From Rhizobiaceae bacterium (GTDB lineage: Bacteria > Pseudomonadota > Alphaproteobacteria > Rhizobiales > Rhizobiaceae), in the NCBI GenBank assembly GCA_023953905.1, contig JAMLJA010000018.1:1-64000 (forward strand): DNA of 64,000 nt, read 5' to 3'. A program made the position numbers and the translations under genes. Below, piece by piece: positions 1 to 9,100 of this stretch. Every line of letters begins with the position of its first letter. The stretch's first letter is position 1. The notes beneath the pieces were generated by a model. It was not told the origin of the DNA. It made no database searches and saw only the letters and a program-made list of their open reading frames with translations.

Positions 1-2
1 TC

Positions 3-1112
3 AATGACGACGACTCCTTCGACGGTGGCGCTGGCTACGACATCCTCGGCTTCGGCGGTGACGATCTCGTCGGTCTGTCGGGTGATAACATCCAGAACTT
101 CGAGCTCTTTGCTCTGTTCAACGACGCATCCGGCGACGACTTCAAGTTCGAGAACAGCGATTTCAACGTCGACCTCGGCCTGTTCGCAGACTGGAACGCC
201 ACGCTGACGCTGGAAGATTACGACGACAACACGCTGTATGTCTGGGCTGACCAGAACGCTGGCACGACCATCGCGTTTGACGACACGGACGTGGCCAACA
301 TCTCGCTGGGCATCCCGGTCGAGCTGATGACCTATGCCAACCTCGGCCTCGACGCCCTGGACGAGCTCGGTCTCGACGCCTTCATCGGCCTGCTGACCGG
401 TGTGCAGTTCTACGTCTACATCGACGATGTCGATCTGTCGGAAGTCACGACGGCCAACTTCGAGATCGGTGGCGGCCTGATGGCGACGTCTCCGTCCTTC
501 CTGGAAGTCGGCAACATCACGCTCGATGGCACCACGGAAACCATCGCTGCAATGGGTAGCGGCGATTTCCAGATCGACGCCTTCACCATTCCGACTGCGG
601 GCGTTGAGGATGATGGTCTGGTGTTTGATCTGCTCGCACTGACCGGCGGCTTCGATAACGGTGGTACCGGCACTGATACGCTGATCGGCGCGCAGACCTA
701 TCTGATCGGCGCACTCGGTGACATAGATGCAGGCGATCTGAACAACTCGTACGACTTCGACGACGCCGGTGGCGACGACGACAGCTCGGTCATCGACTTC
801 GGTATCGACACCATCACCCCGTACCTCACGGGCGTCGAGGGTGACGGTTCGCAGGACTTCGCGATCTTCACGGCCGACTTCGGCAATGTGGCGATCGAGA
901 ACTTCACCGCCTGGAACATTGCAGGTGTTGCAGTTGGCGAGCAGGACATCCTCGACTTCACCGCTCTGGGTGTCGACGAGCTGACCGACCTCTCCTTCAC
1001 CGACGTTGCAGACGGTGTGGTGATCACCTCCAGCCTGTTCGACGGCTCGGTTCTGCTGGTCGGCCTCTCGGCTGTGGACCTGTCGAACGAGAACTTCGAC
1101 TTCGTCGCCTAA
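3..1112 (+). CDS. Asp-rich RTX-like secreted protein, C-terminal part (5' truncated by window)
   Basis: The reading frame is open from base 3 to the TAA at 1110-1112, so the N-terminus lies outside the window (369 residues visible). The first visible residues contain a nonapeptide-like GGAGYDIL-type repeat, as in calcium-binding RTX proteins. The protein is very rich in Asp, Gly, Leu and Thr and almost free of Lys and Cys, typical of proteins exported by type I secretion into calcium-containing medium. The extreme C-terminus ends in a hydrophobic/aromatic tail (around NENFDFVA) after a stretch of beta-forming residues, resembling uncleaved type I secretion signals. The repeat and composition are direct observations; export and function (surface layer, adhesin) are inference. 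An internal ATG at 291 is not the start because coding potential continues upstream. Confidence 0.75.
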   Translation, partial: NDDDSFDGGAGYDILGFGGDDLVGLSGDNIQNFELFALFNDASGDDFKFENSDFNVDLGLFADWNATLTLEDYDDNTLYVWADQNAGTTIAFDDTDVANISLGIPVELMTYANLGLDALDELGLDAFIGLLTGVQFYVYIDDVDLSEVTTANFEIGGGLMATSPSFLEVGNITLDGTTETIAAMGSGDFQIDAFTIPTAGVEDDGLVFDLLALTGGFDNGGTGTDTLIGAQTYLIGALGDIDAGDLNNSYDFDDAGGDDDSSVIDFGIDTITPYLTGVEGDGSQDFAIFTADFGNVAIENFTAWNIAGVAVGEQDILDFTALGVDELTDLSFTDVADGVVITSSLFDGSVLLVGLSAVDLSNENFDFVA

Positions 1113-1136
1113 TTCAGGTAACGACATCTCATCCGG

Positions 1137-1164
1137 AAAGGGCGCTTCGGCGCCCTTTCTTTTT
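1137..1164 (+). terminator. Rho-independent terminator of the RTX-like gene
   Basis: A perfect 9-bp stem (AAAGGGCGC / GCGCCCTTT) with a stable TTCG tetraloop is followed by CTTTTT, 25 nt after the stop codon. This is a textbook intrinsic terminator. Confidence 0.93.
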
Positions 1165-1184
1165 GAAGAGACAGGGAGAACGAT

Positions 1185-1388
1185 ATGGAAAAGAAGATTA
1201 CCGCCAAGGCGATTCACAAATTCGCCGTCCACCTTCCGCCTGAGCGCCCCGACCTCGCGGTCCTGGAAATCCAGGTCAGCGGCGAGACGGCGCACTATTC
1301 TGTGCCGCGCACCAATCTGCGGCGCATGGCCGAAGGCCTCATGAAGGAAGTCGAACAGATGGAAACAGCGGCGCCAAAGCCGAACTGA
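1185..1388 (+). CDS. Small conserved-looking protein of unknown function (67 aa)
   Basis: This short ORF starts with ATG 1185 and is preceded by a purine-rich Shine-Dalgarno (AGGGAGAA, about 1171-1178). The product has a Lys-rich start (MEKKITAK), a central segment that could form two or three beta strands, and a C-terminal amphipathic helix with many Glu, Met and Lys residues. No signal peptide, membrane segment or Cys is present. It lies downstream of the RTX-like gene's terminator, so it probably has its own promoter or depends on readthrough. I do not recognise the family. A good ribosome site and normal codon use support it being real. Confidence 0.6.
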   Translation: MEKKITAKAIHKFAVHLPPERPDLAVLEIQVSGETAHYSVPRTNLRRMAEGLMKEVEQMETAAPKPN

Positions 1389-1419
1389 TCGTCAGACGAT
1401 TTCTATGTTTCGGAATGGA

Positions 1420-1445
1420 GCCGGCGACGCGGAATGCGCGCCGGC
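1420..1445 (-). terminator. GC-rich hairpin between converging genes
   Basis: A 7-bp perfect stem (GCCGGCG / CGCCGGC, arms 1420-1426 and 1439-1445) sits immediately after the last gene of the minus-strand lipid operon and 31 nt after the plus-strand small gene. There is no clear T-run, so termination is inferred from position. Confidence 0.5.
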
Positions 1446-1446
1446 T

Positions 1447-2700
1447 TCACCCGTTTTCGGTTTCCGCCAGTCTTGCGTGAAGATAGGCGACGAAATCGTC
1501 GAAGCGGCCATTGCTGGACAGCATCCGCGGCATGTTCAGGATCATCTCGCTGCGGTCCCCGACGTTGGACAGGACCGAGAACACAGAGCCCGCAACGGGG
1601 AGTGCAAAGCAGGCATCGGGCCGGAAATCGCCGAAACTCAACGGCTCCGGATCGATGCGGCCGAGATTTGAGATGACAGCCGTTTCGAAGGCGCGCTTTT
1701 TGTGAAAGTTCGAAGCGGTACGTGAGATTGCGCGGTCCAAAAGGCTTCTGGGAAGCAGCTTGAACGCGGACAGCCATGGCGCGAAATGCGCGTCCATGCG
1801 TTTGCTGCGCAACTCATCGATTGTGTGCCGGAACCGTTCGACGCCATCGCCCCGGTCGAGCCGAACCAGCAGCATGTTGGTGAAGTTTGCCGTTGAGGCG
1901 AGCCCTGGCACATGCCGCCGCAGATCCGCGGGGACGGCAATCAGCGCGGGCAGGTCGCTGTGCTGGTGCATGTAGTCGGCCATCGCTACCGCGATACGGG
2001 CGAGAATGTTGCGCCCCTCGGTATGAAGCCGGATGCGGCGCCAGTCGTCGCCCTGTTCGTGGCCTTGCGGTGCGCCGGTGAGCCATTGCGTCTTGATCGG
2101 CTTGGACAGGGAACTGCGAGCGCCCACGGCAAGCATCAGGTCGACGTCGCTGAAGCCGGCATTGCTGCCGATCAGTTCTTCACCGCGCAGCCCGCGAAAG
2201 ATCTCGGCAAGAAAGTGGAGGCTCCCGCGCCCGTCCATGATGGCGTGGGGTGTGCGCATGATGACCATGCGACCACGCGGCGCGTGATTGACGAGCGTGA
2301 CTTCGACGTTTGGTCCTGTCTCCAGCGAAAACGGCTCGGATCTAATGAACCCGACGCCCTCGCTCGACATGCCGTCCCAGTCGGTTTGCTCAATGACACG
2401 CAATCGGGCCGGCGGCCCGTCATTGATCCAGCGTGAGCGAAAGGAATCTCCGACAAGTCTCAGCCGCGTGCCCGGATTGGCCGCGCATGCCTTGTCGACT
2501 GCCTCGCGCCATCTGTCGGCGTCGAAGCCTGCCCCGCCAGCTTCGAGGATGAAGATGGACTCCCGTTGGATTTCCAGCGTTCTGCGGCTGCAGCCGATGC
2601 TGGCATGATAGTATTCGGGCATCGAAAGCGGCCGCTCGATGCGCGCAAAAGGTTCGAGGCGCAAACGCGCGGCGCGGTCGTCCAGGGGCCTTTCAGCCAT
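1447..2700 (-). CDS. Condensation-domain-like (PapA/WES-type) acyltransferase 2
   Basis: The 417-residue product resembles the chloramphenicol-acetyltransferase/condensation superfamily, which moves acyl groups from CoA or ACP to alcohols or amines. The active-site signature appears as HAIMDG at residues 152-157. The catalytic His and the structural Asp-Gly are kept, while the first His of the NRPS HHxxxDG motif is replaced by Pro. The length fits a stand-alone acyltransferase (PapA5, wax-ester-synthase-like) rather than an NRPS module. No signal peptide or membrane helix is seen. The ATG overlaps the TGA of the preceding acyltransferase by one base (TGATG), so translation is coupled. As last gene of the lipid operon it probably esterifies the polyketide/fatty product or its sugar. 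The exact acceptor cannot be read from sequence. Confidence 0.8.
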   Translation of the reverse strand: MAERPLDDRAARLRLEPFARIERPLSMPEYYHASIGCSRRTLEIQRESIFILEAGGAGFDADRWREAVDKACAANPGTRLRLVGDSFRSRWINDGPPARLRVIEQTDWDGMSSEGVGFIRSEPFSLETGPNVEVTLVNHAPRGRMVIMRTPHAIMDGRGSLHFLAEIFRGLRGEELIGSNAGFSDVDLMLAVGARSSLSKPIKTQWLTGAPQGHEQGDDWRRIRLHTEGRNILARIAVAMADYMHQHSDLPALIAVPADLRRHVPGLASTANFTNMLLVRLDRGDGVERFRHTIDELRSKRMDAHFAPWLSAFKLLPRSLLDRAISRTASNFHKKRAFETAVISNLGRIDPEPLSFGDFRPDACFALPVAGSVFSVLSNVGDRSEMILNMPRMLSSNGRFDDFVAYLHARLAETENG

Positions 2701-3914
2701 CAGCCTTCTTGCCCGGATTGGGAGAAATGAGCTCGGAAGGCTTCCACGAAAGCGTCAAACTGCCCCTGATCGTTGTAGCGGGCCGGAGCAGTGAAGCAGA
2801 TCGTGGATGTGTCGTTGTCATTGAGGAACACGATGTTCAGCTTGCCAACGGCGCCCGGAATACCGTGCAGGCGTTTTGGGACAAAACCGGGAAAGGCAAA
2901 TGACTCGGGCAGAACGGTCCCCATCGACACGAGCCCGCCGGTGCCGAACACCGGATTGAGATGATAGAGCAGGCCTTCTATCTTAGTGCTGATGCGCCGG
3001 CTTAACAGCGAGACGGGCAACCAGAGCAGCGCATTCTTGCCGGGTACGGGTCTGCAATCGGCATATGCCTGAATGCGTTTGTGGATCTGCACCATGAGAT
3101 TTCGGGCGCGGGCGCCTTCCGGCACGGTCAGACGAACATAACCGGTGAGATTGCCAAGGCCAAGTTCCTCGGTTCGCAGCCCGCGATAGTCGACTGGTAT
3201 CATGAATGCGACCTCTCCCGGCTCGCGGCGGCGGGCATATTCCGCGATGAAGGCGGCGGCCTTCGGCAGCAATTGGGAGATGTTCCGGTCCAGCACGAGC
3301 CGGCGCCAGATATAGTGCAGCGGCGCGCCGTCCGGCGGCCCCGCGGCAACGACTGACATCGTTGAAACCGCCTCTGCCGGCGGTTCGCGGGGAACCTTGT
3401 CGGCATATTGTGCCTGAACGTCGAGATCGGTGAACGTCGATGTTGAGCCATGCAATGGCTCGCCTCGCATGGCGCGGAAGACTTCATAGCACCAGTGCAT
3501 GAACCCGCGACCATCGATTGCGGCGTGCTGCGTGCGAAATACGATCCTTGTCAGACCATCGGCGCACGGCACGATCAGAATGTCGGCGATCGGCCCGCCG
3601 CGCATGCCGTCGAGCCTTTCCTTCAGAAAGGGCGCGCCTTCCTCGCTGTTGCCGTCCCAGTTGGCCTGCGGCATCACCCTCACTTGCGGAGGGATTCCCG
3701 AATCGACCCACCGTGCAAATCCAAGACGGCCCTTGAGGCGCACACGTATGGCAGGATTGGCCTCGGCAGCGCGATCGACCGCAGCCTGAAGGGTGGCTGG
3801 ATCGACATCGCCCTTGCCTTCCATGACACCGTCGACATGGTAGTGGTAGATCTCGTTGACGGCGAATGCCAGCCGTTCCATCGGAGAGATCCGCCGTGAA
3901 TAGCGCCTGGCCAT
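2700..3914 (-). CDS. Condensation-domain-like (PapA/WES-type) acyltransferase 1
   Basis: The 404-residue product starts at ATG 3914, chosen because it overlaps the TAA of the upstream hydrolase gene (TAATG). The open frame extends 47 codons further, but that part lies inside the hydrolase gene and is unlike any domain. The active-site motif is HAAIDG at residues 130-135: catalytic His and Asp-Gly are present, and the first His of HHxxxDG is Gln. It is a clear paralogue of the next gene (similar N-terminal helix, the WDG.SEEG and RGLRGE/RAMRGE blocks). A pair of such enzymes suggests two acylation events, or acylation plus release of the chain from the synthase. This parallels PapA5 in mycobacterial lipid clusters; that role is inferred by analogy. 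Confidence 0.8.
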   Translation of the reverse strand: MARRYSRRISPMERLAFAVNEIYHYHVDGVMEGKGDVDPATLQAAVDRAAEANPAIRVRLKGRLGFARWVDSGIPPQVRVMPQANWDGNSEEGAPFLKERLDGMRGGPIADILIVPCADGLTRIVFRTQHAAIDGRGFMHWCYEVFRAMRGEPLHGSTSTFTDLDVQAQYADKVPREPPAEAVSTMSVVAAGPPDGAPLHYIWRRLVLDRNISQLLPKAAAFIAEYARRREPGEVAFMIPVDYRGLRTEELGLGNLTGYVRLTVPEGARARNLMVQIHKRIQAYADCRPVPGKNALLWLPVSLLSRRISTKIEGLLYHLNPVFGTGGLVSMGTVLPESFAFPGFVPKRLHGIPGAVGKLNIVFLNDNDTSTICFTAPARYNDQGQFDAFVEAFRAHFSQSGQEG

Positions 3915-4678
3915 TATTCGCGATCCTCCAGAAACGAAATCACCAGCTGGCGCAACGCGTCCGGCTGATCCTCCACGACATAATGCCCGCAGTCGAGCAG
4001 TTCCAGGCGTGCCGCCGGAAGAAGGCTTTCCAGCTTCGCGCCCGACGCCACGCAATGGGAATGCCGACCGTAGACGAGCAGCGTGGAGACGCGCAAGCGC
4101 GACAGTTCGAAGTCCGAGGGCGTCGGGTAGTCGGTCAGATCCCTGACCAATGTGGAATGGAAGAAAAGCTGTTCCAGTCTCCGGTGCATTCGCTCGCGCC
4201 TGCGCCCGCCAGTCGCATTCTGATTGGCATCGATATACCCGGCAAGCACCTCCGGTGAGTGCACGTTGAGCAGATCCGGCAACACATGCTCGCCGACAGG
4301 CAATGGCGCATCGACGAGAACCAGCCTGCGCACACGATCCTGCGTAGTCAACGCCATGTTAAGCGCCAGAACCGCACCCATGCTGTGCCCGACGACATCG
4401 ATGGGCCGCCGGTCAAGACCATAGTGGGCAAGCACGGATCGCAGATCGGCGAGTTGCGTGTCGAGGTCGTATCCGGTGGCCGTCACCGGACTGTCGCCAT
4501 GTCCACGCTGATCGTAAAGGACGACGTGGTGCTGTTTCGCCATTGGCGCGGCCAGCGACGAATACCAGGTCGCCATATTGCCGAACATCAGTCCGTGAAT
4601 CATCAGCACGGGCGTGGAACCTTGAGCTCCCATTTCGAGCGAAGAAAGAACCGTTCCGTTGGTGTGAATCAGCTGCAT
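3914..4678 (-). CDS. Alpha/beta-hydrolase (thioesterase/esterase-like)
   Basis: This 254-residue alpha/beta-hydrolase has an oxyanion HG motif at residues 28-29, a DQRGHGDS loop at about 56-63, nucleophile elbow GHSMG with Ser99, and catalytic His232 in DCGHYVVED. The usual acid after strand 7 is absent: the segment reads YGRHSHCV (203-210) where YGxxDxxV is expected. The acid may instead be Asp123 after strand 6 (LVDAPLP), an arrangement known from some family members. The gene overlaps the end of the glycosyltransferase gene by 10 nt. In a cluster without an integrated thioesterase it is a candidate for product release or proofreading, but could equally be a deacylase. There is no signal peptide. 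Confidence 0.8.
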   Translation of the reverse strand: MQLIHTNGTVLSSLEMGAQGSTPVLMIHGLMFGNMATWYSSLAAPMAKQHHVVLYDQRGHGDSPVTATGYDLDTQLADLRSVLAHYGLDRRPIDVVGHSMGAVLALNMALTTQDRVRRLVLVDAPLPVGEHVLPDLLNVHSPEVLAGYIDANQNATGGRRRERMHRRLEQLFFHSTLVRDLTDYPTPSDFELSRLRVSTLLVYGRHSHCVASGAKLESLLPAARLELLDCGHYVVEDQPDALRQLVISFLEDRE

Positions 4679-5844
4679 GGGTTTTCCCGTGCAGCGAGCT
4701 TGAGGATGATAGACGCAATAGACGCGGCACCCGCGACGCCTGGCGCCGAGTTGAGCTCACGCGCCAGCCGGGCCGCGTTTTCGGCCAGCGCGGGGTCGCT
4801 GAGCATCCGTTCGATCGTGGTGCGGGCGGTCGCTGGCGAGACCTTGCCGTGGCGCATAAAAAGGCCAGCGCCTGCGTCTATCACCTGACGGGCGATGACA
4901 GGCTGATCGTCCCGGATCGGCGCAACGACCAGCGGTAATCCTTGAGATAGCGCCTCGCAGACGGTGTTGTGTCCCGCATGACAGACGACACCCGCGACGC
5001 GCTTCAGCAAGTCGAGTTGCGGTACGTAAGGGCGGACCAACACATTATCCGGTGCATTCTGGCCGAGTTCTTCCGGCGCAACCATCACCGCCTGCAGGTC
5101 GGGCATGTGGCGGAGCGCTTCCAGCATCACGTCGAAAAAGCGGTGATCGCGATCGCGGCTGACGGTTCCCAGCGTGATCAGAATGGCGCGCCTGCCATCG
5201 TCGAGCCATTCCCATGGAAACGCCACGTCTGGCCGGGCGCCGCCCGCGGCTGGTCCGACAAATGCATAGGGGGCAGGAATGCGCTCATGGGCGGAGCCAA
5301 GCAGCGCCTCGATCGAAAACACCAGCACGGAATGTGGCGAGAAATCCGGTCGTTCGACGATCTTGGCAGGCGCGAGATAGCGCTCCTGGATTGCCGCATA
5401 TTGCTCCACGACCCAGGCGTCGAGCAAAGGCGCCAGCCGCACGATCGATGCAGTGGTGGAAACCAGAGAAACCCACGGCAGATCAAGCTTGCGGGCCACA
5501 AGTGAACCGGCGAGCATCTGGTGGTCGACCGCCATGACGTCCGGTCGAAAGTCGCGGACGGCAGCTTCCAGAGGCGCGAGTGCGTGTTCGGTCAGGGGCA
5601 GGAGATAGTCCTCGAAGAACAGGCGCACGCTCTCCAGTCCGCGCACCTTTTCCCCCAGGACCGGCGGTTGATAGTCGGTATCGATCGGATAGATACACGC
5701 GCCGGAAGGAAGTCGGTCGCGCAATGTCTTTTCGTGCACCGCCCAGGCGACTTCATGCCCCTGATCGCCGAGCGTCTGAGCAAGCGCAAGGGTGGGGTTC
5801 AGATGTCCGGTCAGCGGAAGCGACGTGAAGAGGACACGAGCCAT
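4669..5844 (-). CDS. GT1-family (MGT/UGT-like) glycosyltransferase
   Basis: The 391-residue protein starts at ATG 5844 (MARVLF), 2 nt after the ACP stop codon. The longer open frame upstream runs inside the ACP gene. It has the GT-B fold signature: N-terminal acceptor domain with GHLNP (His14, expected catalytic base), a VDH motif with Asp107 (dyad partner), and a C-terminal nucleotide-sugar domain with CHAGHNT (288-294) and DDQP (312-315). This family transfers sugars from UDP or dTDP donors to hydroxyl groups of polyketides, sterols, carotenoids and lipids. Lack of a signal peptide places it in the cytoplasm. Its place between the lipid synthase and the acyltransferases implies that the final product is a glycolipid. 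Donor and acceptor are unknown. Confidence 0.88.
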   Translation of the reverse strand: MARVLFTSLPLTGHLNPTLALAQTLGDQGHEVAWAVHEKTLRDRLPSGACIYPIDTDYQPPVLGEKVRGLESVRLFFEDYLLPLTEHALAPLEAAVRDFRPDVMAVDHQMLAGSLVARKLDLPWVSLVSTTASIVRLAPLLDAWVVEQYAAIQERYLAPAKIVERPDFSPHSVLVFSIEALLGSAHERIPAPYAFVGPAAGGARPDVAFPWEWLDDGRRAILITLGTVSRDRDHRFFDVMLEALRHMPDLQAVMVAPEELGQNAPDNVLVRPYVPQLDLLKRVAGVVCHAGHNTVCEALSQGLPLVVAPIRDDQPVIARQVIDAGAGLFMRHGKVSPATARTTIERMLSDPALAENAARLARELNSAPGVAGAASIASIILKLAARENPCS

Positions 5845-5846
5845 AT

Positions 5847-6146
5847 TCAGGTTACGGACAGGCGTTCTGCGACATAACCGGCGATATCGCCCACATTCAG
5901 ATTGATCAGTTCGTGGATCGACTTGCCCGAAAGCCAACCGACGATATCCACCTTGTCGCCAAATCGCGTCATCAGCGCATCTGCGATCTTGACGAACTCG
6001 ATGCTCTCGATTTCGAGATCTTCACTGAAGCGGGTCTCCGGATTGATCTCGAAGTCCTCGATCCAGTCCTCGTCTATGGTGCTGCGGATCGTATCGGCGA
6101 CAGTTGCCACCACGTCGTCATAAGTTTGAATGCTCATAAATGTCAC
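5847..6146 (-). CDS. Free-standing acyl carrier protein
   Basis: This acidic protein of 99 residues (96 if the internal ATG at 6137 is used) carries the ACP helix-2 motif EIESIEF, with the phosphopantetheine-accepting Ser at residue 48. Glu replaces the usual Asp just before the Ser. GTG 6146 overlaps the TGA of the large multienzyme gene (GTGA), giving translational coupling. ATG 6137 has no better ribosome site, so the GTG is listed. The protein probably carries an acyl starter, an extender, or the chain to be handed to the acyltransferases. Modification is likely by the PPTase domain fused to the neighbouring multienzyme. Confidence 0.88.
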   Translation of the reverse strand: MTFMSIQTYDDVVATVADTIRSTIDEDWIEDFEINPETRFSEDLEIESIEFVKIADALMTRFGDKVDIVGWLSGKSIHELINLNVGDIAGYVAERLSVT

Positions 6147-9100
6147 GCATCGACCTGGCTTGCGGATGCCATGGATACAGAGTCGGGGCCGCCGCCGTCC
6201 GCCGCGGCGTCGTGGGGGGCTTCCAGCAACCAGCCGACGATATGATCATCGATCCGGTGGGTGACGGCCCAGTGTCCATTTACACGAAAACAGTCACCGT
6301 CACGCTGATCGATGACAAATTCGTGCAAGCGCCCCTGTAATCCCGTTCTGAGCGCCTTGGCCATTGCCTCTTTGACCACCCAGCCCCGGGTACAGGCAAC
6401 ATCGAACGTTTCTCCTGCGAACAGAGTTTGCTCCTGAGCTGTAAAAGCCAAGTCCGCAAAGCCCTGGGTGCGCTCCTCTATGCGTTCGATGTCGATGCCA
6501 ACAGGCCTCTCGCCGACCATTGCAACGGCGAAACGACCCTTGTGCGCAAGCGATATGTACAGCGATTCGCTTACCGCGTCGGTAACGTGTTTACGGACGA
6601 AGGGCGCACCCGCCGCGTCGTTTTCGACAATCACTTCCTGCGGGAATATGGCATTGGCGTTACCGCGCTGCCTCAGATAGCTCCGCACGGCGTCTTTTGC
6701 GGCAACCCTGCCGTTCAGCCACTCGCGCCGGCGGCGTGGCGGCAGACTGTCATAGGAGGCGCGCTCCTCGGCTGTGAGATAGCGACGGCAGATATAGTCA
6801 CGCATCAGCGCGGTATCGAACCGGTCCTCAAAGATGGCAATGTTCGGGGGCACCATCTGGGAGATTTCATGGGTGGAGATCTGGCGGCTGTTTGTCCAGA
6901 AGCGGTCATCCATGTGATAGCGGCGCGTCCGCCATCCCTGCATGGTCAATACGGCCTTGCCGGATGTGTCGCGCAACACGTGATCGGTCGCGCATTCCAG
7001 ATCGTTCAATGTGGTGACTCGGACCTCGCACCGCATCATTTCGCCGGGGGAGGGGTCCGGCCCCAGGAAACAGATGCGGTCGACACCGATCGGCATGGCG
7101 AGGCAATTGTCAGGTTGTTCCATGACCCAATAGCCGGCGAGCTGCCCCATATTGTCGAGCAGGGAACCGCTGCCGCTCGGCGTCTTAAGGATGCCGTCTA
7201 TGCCGTTGTCGCCAATCGCTTCAAACCGGCTGACGCCCTGATACGCCGGACCATGGAACATCCAACCGTCACGGTAGAGGTCAGCCGCATTCGCCCGTGT
7301 CTCGCGTGGCCTCGAAAGGGGTGGGACCTGTGGCGCGTCGGCGGTCGGATATCGCTCGGCGACGATCAACTGCGCGCTGAAATAGCCCTCTATCTCCGCG
7401 TCAAATGCCAACTCTCCTGCAGATCGCAATTTGATTGTGACGGTAACTGGTTCCGTCACGTCGAGCCAATTGAAGGCCTTGATGTCGCGAAACTCGATGA
7501 CATGCAGGTGTCCGAAACCTTGCTCTGCGAGGACGCCCTCAAGCGCCTCGCGAACCAGCATTACCTCCATTGTCAGCGGAACGACGGGACGGCGGTCGGC
7601 CCGGATCGGCCAGCCGGCGGGCTGTGGGTAGAACGCGTGATCGTCGACCCAGGGAATCGTCCTGTCGACATCGAGCAGCTTGCGGAGGCTAGTGTCTATA
7701 TGTGGGCTGGAGTGGGGCGCGTTCTTGCCTGCTCGTCTCTGTTGCCACAGCGCGAGCACGTCCCGGCCTGCTTGCTCGATCTCCGTCAGCGTTTCACTGA
7801 GCATCCGGCCAACACGATCATCCGCATCCAGGGGAGGCCGTTCGAAACCCGACTGGACAGATGATGTGCCAAGGCGCGTATCGAGTGGCGTTGCAAGCCG
7901 CAGCAAGGGAACACCGAGGGAGAGTTTCCGGCCGACTGCAGCCGACGTGCTGGCTGGCACATCCCTTCTATCGCGAATGCCGAGCAGCGAGCCATCGAAG
8001 GGATATCCTTCGGTCCAGAGTGCCGCACTCAGATGTTGAAGCTGCTCCAGACCGTTGCGGCTTTCACTGTGGCTGTCGATGGCCAGATGCGGCTCTCCTG
8101 TCAGGATATCGTCGATGAAACCGCTCAGCGATCCGGTCCCGACCTGTATGAAGACCCTGAAACCGGCCTCGTACATCGCCTTGATGGCAGGCTGGAACAG
8201 AACCGGATCAATCAATTGCCGCGCGGCCACTTCCATTTTCTCGGTCGCATCCGCGGGAAACGGTTCGGCTGACGCAATAGACCATACGGGAATGCGGGGT
8301 TCAGACATCTGCATGTCTGTCAGCATTCCGCGAAAACTCGGCGCATAGGGTGCAAAAAGGGGAGAGTGGAACCCTGCCACGATCGGCAGGACCTGCGCGA
8401 AGATCTTCTCAATCCTGAGACGCGCAAGGGCCTCCTCCACAGCCTCACGGCGGCCGCATGCGATCGACTGGTGCGGGCAATTGTCGTGGGAGATGTCTAT
8501 GCCCTCAATTCCATCGATAATCGTACGCAGACGCTCCTCGCTGCACGATGCGGCCAGGTAGGGCAGGTCGGGAAAGCTGACCTGCTCCGGATCACCGTCG
8601 CTATAGCGACGTTCGGCTTCCGCTCGGTCCAAAATCCCGCTGGCTGCCATGGCGCTCCACTCGCCAATGCTGTGCCCCAGCATCCCATCGGCCTCGATGT
8701 CGAGCTTGCTCAGGGCGTCGAACATCAAGAGGTTGAAGTTTAAGACGCCTCGAACGACGTAAGGAAGTTGGGTAGCCGGATCCATCGGTGTGCAATAGGC
8801 AGAACACGCCAGACCGAAATGCTTGGCTATGTCCTCGGCATTCGGCGCAAAACTGCTGTCCGCCCCGGGAAAAACGAAGGCGATCTTGCCACCCGATTGG
8901 GCAAATCCGTCAGGCGAGTACCAGATTTGCTGACGCCCTCTCCAGGCTTTGCCGGAAAGGATTGCTTTACGCGCGAGCGCCAGCTTCTTCTCCGATGGCG
9001 CGACGATGGCGAGGCGATGCGCGCCGTTGCCGGCAGCGGGGTCCGGCTCGCGCAGGTCCAGTCGGGCTACCAGTTCTTCCCGCGAGTTCGCCGAGAGCAT

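Noticed and set aside
6428..7864. 478-codon plus-strand open frame opposite the DH/PPTase part of the second synthase
   Set aside because: It has no recognisable domain, and the opposite strand encodes clear DH and PPTase motifs.
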